Positions 17,160 to 24,217 of a DNA stretch of 64,000 nt are shown piece after piece (position 1 is the stretch's first letter; the number at the start of each line of letters is the position of its first letter). Source of the stretch: Oscillospiraceae bacterium (GTDB lineage: Bacteria; Bacillota; Clostridia; Oscillospirales; Oscillospiraceae); the NCBI GenBank assembly GCA_902795045.1, contig CADBJU010000003.1, positions 1 to 64,000 on the forward strand. The letters are read 5' to 3'. The notes below the pieces were generated by a model, which made no database searches, was not told the origin of the DNA, and saw only the letters and a list, made by a program, of their open reading frames with translations. Both the position numbers and the translations under genes were made by a program.

Positions 17160-17975
17160 ATGGACCACAACGAATTTTGCTGCATTTTCGATACGACTCA
17201 GTATACCGGCACGCCGGACGCGGAGCGCTGCCCGCAGGCACTTGACGTACCGCGGCTCATCGAGCGCTTTGACGCCCTGTGCAACCAGGGCCGTGAGGAA
17301 GATGCCCGCGATCTGCTGGAGCAGTCGCTGGAGACGGCGAAGCAGGGCGGCGACTGGCGCGCGGAGCTGAGCGTGACAAACGAACTGCTGGGCCAGTACC
17401 GCCGCACACAGGAAAAGGACAAGGCCCTGGATGCCGTCAATCACGCGCTGGAGATCATCCGCGTCCATCACCTGGGCCGCACCGTCTCGGGCGCGACGAT
17501 CCTCTTAAACGCCGCGACGACCCTCAAGGCCTTCGGCCATGCCGCCGAGTCCATCCCCATCTTCACGCACGTTGCCCGGGTCTATGCCGACAATCTCGAC
17601 CCCAATGACTACCGCTTCGCAGGGCTTTACAACAACATGGCCCTGAGCTATGACGATGTGGACGATGTCCGGAGCGCCGAGCGCTTTTTCATGCTGGCGC
17701 TCAAAACCATCGAGCAGACCGACCACCCGGAAAACGACAGCGCCGTGACCTGGTGCAATCTCGCGGAGATGTACGGAAAGCGCGATTTGGAGGATGAGCG
17801 TGTCGGGGACTGCCTCGAAATGGCCTGGGACCTGCTCAACGCGCCCGGCCTGCCCCGGGACGGCTACCACGCCTTCACGATCTCCAAGTGCGCGCCGACT
17901 TTCGATTATTACGGCTACTTCCTCTACGCGAAGGAGCTCCGGGAAAGGGCGGAGAAGATCTATGCAGGGACTTGA
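17160..17975 (+). CDS. tetratricopeptide-repeat protein
   Basis: The 271-residue protein is built of helical TPR units: EEDARDLLEQSLETAKQ, KDKALDAVNHALEIIR, HAAESIPIFTHVARVYAD, LYNNMALSYDDVDDVRSAER and CNLAEMYGKRDLEDERV. No catalytic domain or signal peptide is visible, so it is probably a cytoplasmic scaffold. Its last 14 bases overlap the next gene (DUF4037), so the two are translationally coupled and likely act together. Confidence 0.82.
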   Translation: MDHNEFCCIFDTTQYTGTPDAERCPQALDVPRLIERFDALCNQGREEDARDLLEQSLETAKQGGDWRAELSVTNELLGQYRRTQEKDKALDAVNHALEIIRVHHLGRTVSGATILLNAATTLKAFGHAAESIPIFTHVARVYADNLDPNDYRFAGLYNNMALSYDDVDDVRSAERFFMLALKTIEQTDHPENDSAVTWCNLAEMYGKRDLEDERVGDCLEMAWDLLNAPGLPRDGYHAFTISKCAPTFDYYGYFLYAKELRERAEKIYAGT

Positions 17976-18885
17976 AGAGGCGCGCAGGCTCTATGAGCGC
18001 TACGGCGTCGACATGATCGAGCGGCTCTTTCCGAAGTGGGCCGGGCGCATCGCCGTCGGCCTTGCGGGCCACGGCTCGGAGTGCTTCGGCTTTGACGACG
18101 AGCTCTCCCGCGACCACGACTTCCCCGAGGGCTTCTGCCTCTGGGTGGACGATGAGACGGACCGGGCGATCGGGGTGCAGCTTGCCCGCGCCTACCGGGC
18201 GCTCCCGTTTAAGAAAGCGGCCGAGCGCAGCGCACTGAGCGAAACAAGCCGGGGCGTGCGTCGCATCGGCGATTTCTACAGCCGCTATACCGGCACTCCC
18301 GGTGCGCCGGAGAGCGACCTGCAGTGGCTCTCCCTCCCCTCCCATGCGCTGGCGGAGGCCACCAACGGCGCGGTCTTCCGCGACGATCTGGGACTCTTTA
18401 CCGAGATCCGCGAGACGCTCCTGCACGGCATGCCGGAGGATGTGAGGCTCAAAAAGCTGGCAGCGCGGGTCATCACCATGGCCCAGGCCGGGCAGTATAA
18501 CTACCCCCGCTGCGTGCGGCACGGAGAATACGGGGCCGCGATGCTTGCCATGACGGAGTTTGTGAATGCCGCCTGTGAGGCGATCTATCTTTTGAACCGC
18601 CGCCACATGCCCTATTACAAGTGGCAGCTGCGGGGGATGGAGAGCCTTGAAATCCTCGCCGGGATGAAGGACGCGCTGGAGTTTCTGCTGACATCCGAAA
18701 ACGACGAGCAGGGCTGCATCCTCAAGTCCGCCGTCATCGAGGACATCTGCGCCGCCGTGGTGAAGGAGCTCAAGGCACAGCACCTGACACACGGGAGCTG
18801 GGACTATCTCGAGCCCCACGCCTTTGAGATCGCATCCCATATCGAAAGTCCGGAACTGCGGGCGATGCACATCATGGAGGGATAA
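17962..18885 (+). CDS. DUF4037 protein (nucleotidyltransferase-like)
   Basis: The 307-residue product starts at the ATG inside the end of the TPR gene. The motif GSECFGFDDELSRDHDF near residue 35 has the G-S...D-x-D spacing of the nucleotidyltransferase superfamily, which DUF4037 belongs to. YNYPRCVRHGEYGAAMLAM and YLLNRRHMPYYKWQLRGM are typical conserved segments of the C-terminal helical domain. Its substrate is unknown. Overlap with the TPR gene makes a two-gene functional unit likely. Confidence 0.82.
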   Translation: MQGLEEARRLYERYGVDMIERLFPKWAGRIAVGLAGHGSECFGFDDELSRDHDFPEGFCLWVDDETDRAIGVQLARAYRALPFKKAAERSALSETSRGVRRIGDFYSRYTGTPGAPESDLQWLSLPSHALAEATNGAVFRDDLGLFTEIRETLLHGMPEDVRLKKLAARVITMAQAGQYNYPRCVRHGEYGAAMLAMTEFVNAACEAIYLLNRRHMPYYKWQLRGMESLEILAGMKDALEFLLTSENDEQGCILKSAVIEDICAAVVKELKAQHLTHGSWDYLEPHAFEIASHIESPELRAMHIMEG

Positions 18886-18909
18886 AAAAACAAAATGCGA
18901 TCATGTCCG

Positions 18910-19056
18910 TTCTATGTCATTGCGAACCAGTGACCGATGTCACTGGTGTGGCAATCCGTACTCCCTGCGGCCAGGTTAGATTTCTGAGTTGTTTACTGCC
19001 TCCGGCGGGCGGATTGCCACGTCACCAGTGTGTGCACTGGTTCCTCGCAATGACGG
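18910..19056. repeat. CATTGCGAACCAGTG palindromic repeat element
   Basis: Inverted ends GTCATTGCGAACCAGTG (18916-18932) and CACTGGTTCCTCGCAATGAC (19035-19054) bound an element with internal arms TGGCAATCCG and CGGATTGCCA. It is a typical intergenic repeat of gut Clostridia and may fold as one long hairpin. Confidence 0.65.
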
Positions 19057-19116
19057 AGAACACCGATGAAAGCTTTTGTACTATATTGTTTTATCCCTTT
19101 ATTGGAGGAACTCATC

Positions 19117-19833
19117 ATGGAAATACGCTGGCTGGGGCATGCCTGCTTTACCGTTACGCATAACGGGTACACACTGGCAATCGACCCCTATAACGCGGAC
19201 TATATCCCGGGCTACCCGAAGCTCAGGGGCGTGAAGGCGGACAAGCTGCTCATCAGCCACGACAGCTACGGGCACAACTACATCCCCGGCATCGTGCTCT
19301 CCGGCAGGCCCGAGAGCGACTGCCCCTTTACCATCACCCCCATGGAGGTCTGGCACGACACGGTTTGCGGCATCATGCGCGGCAGCTGCCTCATCCATCT
19401 CATCGAAGCGGACGGCTTACGCGTGGCCCACATGGGCGACATCGGCGCGCCGCTGACGGGAGAGCAGCTGAGCAAGCTCTACGACCTCGACGCCATGATG
19501 ATCACCGCCGGGTCCTGCACGGCGCTGCCCTCCCAGGAGGTCTTTCGCCTGGCCGAGGAACTTTTCCCCAAGGTGCTCATCCCCATGCACTACCGCGACG
19601 GCAAGCGCGGCCCGCGCAGGCTCGAGCATGTGGAGGAGCTGACCAAGCACTACGCCCCCGCCATGGTCCGGCACTACGACACCGACCGCATTACCATTAC
19701 CGCCGACATGGAGCCGCAGATCGCGGTGCTCAAATTCCTGGGGCCGTCGGAGGAAGAACAGGGGATAATTTCCAAAAAGCCCTCGTTTTTCTCCCGCGCC
19801 GCGTCGAAGATGGATATTTTCCGTCGAAAATAA
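19117..19833 (+). CDS. metallo-beta-lactamase-fold protein with degenerate metal motif
   Basis: The 238-residue protein starts at the ATG preceded by GGAGG. The fold is UPF0173/YtkL-like: IRWLGHACFTV, a GDIGAPLTGEQL segment, and IPMHYRDGKRGP near the C-terminus. The expected HxHxDH metal motif reads HDSYGH, so the second His and the Asp are replaced by Ser and Gly. It may therefore bind metals differently or be catalytically weak. It stands alone between a palindromic repeat and the serine hydrolase operon. Confidence 0.78.
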   Translation: MEIRWLGHACFTVTHNGYTLAIDPYNADYIPGYPKLRGVKADKLLISHDSYGHNYIPGIVLSGRPESDCPFTITPMEVWHDTVCGIMRGSCLIHLIEADGLRVAHMGDIGAPLTGEQLSKLYDLDAMMITAGSCTALPSQEVFRLAEELFPKVLIPMHYRDGKRGPRRLEHVEELTKHYAPAMVRHYDTDRITITADMEPQIAVLKFLGPSEEEQGIISKKPSFFSRAASKMDIFRRK

Positions 19834-19855
19834 GCTGAATTTCTCGCTCCGGCAC

Positions 19856-19884
19856 TTGCAATATTCCCGTATTACTGATAAAAT
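19856..19884 (+). promoter_or_regulatory. promoter of the envelope operon at 19.9 kb
   Basis: TTGCAA (19856-19861) and TAAAAT (19879-19884) are spaced 17 bp, with TGA as extended -10 context. Confidence 0.6.
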
Positions 19885-19925
19885 GATTTAGTTTAATATA
19901 ACATCGATCATATCGGAGTGTTTGC

Positions 19926-21533
19926 ATGAAAGCATTTCAAAGAATATTTGCCGCGGTTTTCGCGCTGCTGCTCTGCCTGAGCCTCTGCACCGGCGCCCTG
20001 GCCGCCGGGGAGTCAGACCCCGACTGGGACACTGTCAGCGCCGCCGTGCTGGAAAAATACGGGCTCGGCGAGTACGAGATCTACGCGGGCTACCGCAACC
20101 TTGTCACCGGTGAGGAACACTACATCCGGGGCGACGAATACGCCGTCGCGGCCAGCATGTTCAAGGTGCCCCTGTGCATGTACGCCACGGAGGAGCTTCA
20201 CAACGGCAATATCGACTGGAGCGTCTATGAGCAGTATTTCAGCTTCGATTCCGTCATGGAGGATATCCTTATCGACTCCAGCAACGAGCGGGCCTATTTC
20301 CTCTGCGACACCTTCCTCGGCGGCTATAACGAGTTTCGCGTGAAGACCGCCCATTACTACGGGGTCGAACCGGGGTCCGAGCCCATGGAGCAGACCATGG
20401 TCAACATGTACACGCCCCGTGAGTTCATCAACTGCCTGGATCTGCTGTACCGTGAGCCCGAGCGCTTCCCCAACATCATCGAGACCATGCAGAAGGCCAT
20501 GACCGACCGCTTCTTCAAGCTGAACGAGCCGCGCTTTCGCATCGCGCACAAGCCCGGCTGGATCGCGGAGGATCTGATCCTGAACGACTGCGCCATCTGC
20601 TACACCACCCAGCCCATCGCCATCGTGGTCTTCTCCCGCGGCAGCGCGACCTCGGAGGAGTTTCTGAGCGCCTGGTGCACCGCCATGTGCGAGTACACCG
20701 AAAAGCTGGCGAACAAGCCCTCCCCCACCCCGGAGCCGACGCCCGCGCCTGTTCCGGCCACGCCCGTGCCCGTCGTGACGCCCGCGCCCACCCCCGCCGC
20801 CTCCGCCGCGCCCGACCGGGTGCAGCTGCCGATGATCGTGCCCGCCGTGGCCATCGGCGCCTTCCTGCTGATCGGGCTCATCGTGACCATCGTATTGTGC
20901 GTCAAGTACCGCGCGCGCTTTATCGGGCTGTTCCTGGCCCTGGTATTAAGCGCCGCCGCCATGGCCCTTTCCGCGGCCGGGGTCTATTACGGCACCGTGT
21001 ACGCAAAGCCCAGCGGCGATCCCGCCCAGAGCGTCACCCGCTTCCTCGACGCCATCTGCACCGGCAATTACCCCGCCGCCTACACGGAGCTGCGCGACTA
21101 CTCAGACCTCGGCCTTGCCGAGACGCCCTCCTCCCCTGCCGGGCAGCGCATCCAGCAAGCCCTGCATGAGAGCTATTCCTATTCCCTCGCGGGCGAGTGC
21201 CGCTCGGAAAAGCTGGAGGCCGTACAGCCGGTACGCTTTACGTACCTGGATCTGGCACGGCTCGAGCAGGCTGTGGCCGACGAGACCCAGCGCCAGGCCG
21301 AGGTCATCGTGCAGAGCCGCTCCGTCAGCGAGGTGTACGACGAGAACCGGCGCTACCGGCCCGAGGTTGCCAACGAGGCGTATCTCGCGGCGCTGAACGT
21401 GGTGCTGCAGAATGCCCCTTCCTACTACGCCGAAACGCAGTTCGATCTTTCCCTGGCCTATACCGGCGGCCGCTGGCAGATCCTCGCAAGCCCCGCGCTG
21501 CTGCGCGCCCTTGCCGGCGGGATCGGATATTGA
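19926..21533 (+). CDS. membrane-anchored class A beta-lactamase-like serine hydrolase
   Basis: The 535-residue protein has a signal peptide (AVFALLLCLSLCTGALAA), then a serine hydrolase domain with SMFK (SxxK) near residue 76, an SSNERAY segment at the SxN position and HKPG at the KTG position. A Pro/Thr-rich linker (PTPEPTPAPVPATPVP) leads to two membrane helices (about residues 300-360) and a C-terminal extracytoplasmic domain of about 150 residues. The domain order resembles the gene at 5311 but the third motif is closer to canonical. It is the first gene of an operon with the phosphodiester glycosidase and the Lgt-like protein. Confidence 0.8.
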   Translation: MKAFQRIFAAVFALLLCLSLCTGALAAGESDPDWDTVSAAVLEKYGLGEYEIYAGYRNLVTGEEHYIRGDEYAVAASMFKVPLCMYATEELHNGNIDWSVYEQYFSFDSVMEDILIDSSNERAYFLCDTFLGGYNEFRVKTAHYYGVEPGSEPMEQTMVNMYTPREFINCLDLLYREPERFPNIIETMQKAMTDRFFKLNEPRFRIAHKPGWIAEDLILNDCAICYTTQPIAIVVFSRGSATSEEFLSAWCTAMCEYTEKLANKPSPTPEPTPAPVPATPVPVVTPAPTPAASAAPDRVQLPMIVPAVAIGAFLLIGLIVTIVLCVKYRARFIGLFLALVLSAAAMALSAAGVYYGTVYAKPSGDPAQSVTRFLDAICTGNYPAAYTELRDYSDLGLAETPSSPAGQRIQQALHESYSYSLAGECRSEKLEAVQPVRFTYLDLARLEQAVADETQRQAEVIVQSRSVSEVYDENRRYRPEVANEAYLAALNVVLQNAPSYYAETQFDLSLAYTGGRWQILASPALLRALAGGIGY

Positions 21534-21545
21534 TGGAGACAGAGC

Positions 21546-23117
21546 ATGAGTAAGGACAATTACGATTTCAACGATCTTGACGCCATCCTCGCCGAGTTTC
21601 GGGACGGGGGCACGGCGGAAGATACGTCCATACAGGCAGCGGAGCCGGTGAACCCGGCCCCGGAGGCGGAGCCCGCCGTGGAGGTCTATTCCTCCCACGC
21701 CGAGGACTCCCCCTTTTCGGCCCCCGGCAGCGACGATACTGTGCGCTACGAGCTGCCGCCCATCTACTCCCGCGAGGAGGAGAAGGAGCGCAAGGCGGCG
21801 CAGAAGTCCCGCTTCCGTAAAGCAAGCCCCGAAACGGAGCCCGCCGCCGAGACCGAAGAGCCCGGCGAGAGCGAAGCGGAGGCGCCGAAGAAAAAGCGCC
21901 GCCTCGGCAGGAAGGCCAAAACGGAGCCCGGGGAAGAAAAGCCGAAGAAAGCGCCGAAGGAAGCGCGCGTCTATGTAAAAAAGCGCATCCCCTGGATCCT
22001 GCGGGCGCTGATGACGCTGGTGTTCCTTGCGGCAGCGCTGGCCGCTCTGGTGTGGACGCTTGTGTACCTGCATCCGGCCTCCGGCACGCTCAACGCCTTC
22101 TCGGCCGCAGACGCGAAGCTGCGCCTCGCCGGGAAGCTGGACGAGTATGTCAACAACGCGGCCGCAGACGCGCTGGGCGATCTGACCTACATCAAGAAGG
22201 TCTACACCCTGCAGGAGAGCGCCACCGTAGCTCCCGCCCCCGATCCCGACGGCTTTGGCACCACCTATGATCCCGCCGACATCACGGAGCTTATAAACCG
22301 CGCCGCGATCCTCATCGACGGGCAGAAGATGATCTTTGACCCCACGGCGGACTTTGTGCCGGACGAGCCGATCCGTTACTACTATGACGATACGATCCTT
22401 GTCATCACCTGGCAGGAATACATCGAGCAGCGCTGCTGCACCTTTGCCGAGGTGAAGGTTGCCCACGGCTCGCAGCTCAGGCGCAAGCTTGCCGAGGACA
22501 GCTACAGCTCCAGCGTGCAGCTCTACGCCTCCGACATGGCAAACGCCTCCAACGCGGTGGTGGCCATGAACGGCGACTTCTACGCCTTCCGCGACCTGGG
22601 CATCACGGCCTACCAGCGCAAGCTCTACCGCAACAACCCCGCCCAGGTGGACTCCTGCTTCTTCACCGCCTCCGGCGACATGCTCTTCACCCGGGCCGGT
22701 GAGCTCATGGGCGAGGGCGAGGCCGAGGCCTTCATCGAGGCAAACGACGTGGTCTTTGCCGTGGCCTTCGGGCCGGTGCTGGTGGATAACGGGGAGCTGC
22801 AGTACTGCTCCGGCTACCCCATAGGCGAGGTCAATACCGAATACTCCCGCTCCTGCATCTCCATGACGGACGAGCTGCACTACCTGCTCATGACCATCAA
22901 CCACACCCCCGACGCCCGTCCCCGCGCCACCATCAACGAGCTTGCCCGCATCATCTACTCCAAGAATGTCTGGAAGGCCTACACCCTCGACGGCGGCCAG
23001 ACAGCCGAGATCATCATGATGGGCGCGCCCATCAACCATGTCGACTTCGGCGTGGAGCGCGCCGTGAGCGACATTATCTACTTTGCAACCGCCATTCCCG
23101 AGGAGGTGCGTCGATGA
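21546..23117 (+). CDS. phosphodiester glycosidase (NAGPA domain) membrane protein
   Basis: The 523-residue protein has an acidic/charged cytoplasmic N-terminus of about 140 residues, one membrane helix (LMTLVFLAAALAALVWTLVY), and a large extracytoplasmic domain. The latter has NAGPA/YomE-type features: VVAMNGDFYAFRD, then DVVFAVAFGPVLVDNGE and AYTLDGGQTAEIIMMG, corresponding to the conserved DGG loop. Family members remove GlcNAc-1-phosphate or related caps from phosphodiesters, pointing to wall polymer processing. The stop overlaps the next start (ATGA). Confidence 0.85.
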   Translation: MSKDNYDFNDLDAILAEFRDGGTAEDTSIQAAEPVNPAPEAEPAVEVYSSHAEDSPFSAPGSDDTVRYELPPIYSREEEKERKAAQKSRFRKASPETEPAAETEEPGESEAEAPKKKRRLGRKAKTEPGEEKPKKAPKEARVYVKKRIPWILRALMTLVFLAAALAALVWTLVYLHPASGTLNAFSAADAKLRLAGKLDEYVNNAAADALGDLTYIKKVYTLQESATVAPAPDPDGFGTTYDPADITELINRAAILIDGQKMIFDPTADFVPDEPIRYYYDDTILVITWQEYIEQRCCTFAEVKVAHGSQLRRKLAEDSYSSSVQLYASDMANASNAVVAMNGDFYAFRDLGITAYQRKLYRNNPAQVDSCFFTASGDMLFTRAGELMGEGEAEAFIEANDVVFAVAFGPVLVDNGELQYCSGYPIGEVNTEYSRSCISMTDELHYLLMTINHTPDARPRATINELARIIYSKNVWKAYTLDGGQTAEIIMMGAPINHVDFGVERAVSDIIYFATAIPEEVRR

Positions 23118-24151
23118 ATCCCATAGCTGTTTATTACGACACCACCGTCCTCTACTGGAGCGCGATCATCATCACCGTGGGATTGCTTGCGGCGCTCATG
23201 ATGAGCCTTTCGCTGCAGGTGACCAACAAGGGCCGCATCGTGTCCATGATGCTGTTCTTCCCGCTGGCGCTGGCGTTCTCCATCCCGCTTTGCAGGATGC
23301 TCCACTGGTACTGCCACCAGGAGCAGTATGACGGGTTTTTCAAGGCCATGACGGATTACTCCGCCGGCAGCTATGTCCTGCCCGCCGCCATCCCCGGCGT
23401 TTGGCTCGCCGCCTGGATCGCCGCAAAGCTCGACGACGGTGACACCGCAAAGCTCCTGGACGCCGCCGCCCCCGGCATGGCGCTCGTCATCGCCTTTGTG
23501 CGTCTCAGCGCGCTGTTTTCCTCCGCCTGCCGCAGCAAAATTTCCGTGACCACCGGGGTACTGCAGCACCTGCCCATCGCCGCCGGGATCACCAATTCCG
23601 CAGGCGTGACCGAGTACCGCTTTGCCACCTTCTTTGTTCACTTCCTGCTGATGCTGCTGTTCTGCCTGCTGCTGCTGAAGTTCTTCATGAAGTACCGCAA
23701 CTTTCCCATGAGGGCCGGGCGCAGGGAGGGCAACACCGTCAACATGTTCCTGCTGCTCTACGCAGCCTCGGAAATGATCCTGGACTCCACCCGCTACGAC
23801 TCGAGCTTCCTGCCGCAAAACGGCTTTGTGAGCATCGTGCAGATCGTCACCGCCGTGTGCATCCTGCTGCTGCTCATCCACTACAGCCGCCTGTCCATCC
23901 AGGCAAACGGGACACGCATCTGGCACTGGCTGCTGTGGGCCTTGTGGCTCGTGGCCCTCGGCTGCGGCGGCTTTACGGAGTATCTGGTGCAGCGCCACGG
24001 CGACTGGTATCTCCGCTGCTACGGCGCGATGGCCCTGTGCTGCATCATCCTCATCGCCGTTGTGTACCGCCTCTACGTAACCGCCAGCGGGCGCATCGAG
24101 GACGAAGGAGAGGAAGAAGACGAGGGTAAACCCGCGGAAAGCGCGGAATAA
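23114..24151 (+). CDS. multi-pass membrane protein resembling prolipoprotein diacylglyceryl transferase
   Basis: The 345-residue protein has about seven membrane helices. The order of features resembles Lgt: an early CRMLHWY segment, a PGMALVIAFVRLSALFSS stretch (Lgt: GR-xGN), and LLYAASEMILDSTRYDSSF (Lgt: RF-x-E-x-R-D). The Lgt signature after the second helix is not conserved, so this may be a divergent paralogue acting on another lipid-linked substrate. It overlaps the glycosidase gene in ATGA, so they are coupled. The C-terminal tail is acidic. Confidence 0.55.
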   Translation: MNPIAVYYDTTVLYWSAIIITVGLLAALMMSLSLQVTNKGRIVSMMLFFPLALAFSIPLCRMLHWYCHQEQYDGFFKAMTDYSAGSYVLPAAIPGVWLAAWIAAKLDDGDTAKLLDAAAPGMALVIAFVRLSALFSSACRSKISVTTGVLQHLPIAAGITNSAGVTEYRFATFFVHFLLMLLFCLLLLKFFMKYRNFPMRAGRREGNTVNMFLLLYAASEMILDSTRYDSSFLPQNGFVSIVQIVTAVCILLLLIHYSRLSIQANGTRIWHWLLWALWLVALGCGGFTEYLVQRHGDWYLRCYGAMALCCIILIAVVYRLYVTASGRIEDEGEEEDEGKPAESAE

Positions 24152-24169
24152 ACATATACAAAAACAAGA

Positions 24170-24203
24170 CCGTAGGGGTCGATTTGCAGATCGGCCCCTA
24201 CGG
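24170..24203. terminator. bidirectional terminator made of the GTAGGGG repeat
   Basis: CCGTAGGGG (24170-24178) pairs with CCCCTACGG (24195-24203), with inner GGTCGAT/ATCGGCC pairing, followed by CTTTTG. It lies between convergent genes. Confidence 0.6.
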
Positions 24204-24217
24204 CCTTTTGTTGTTTT

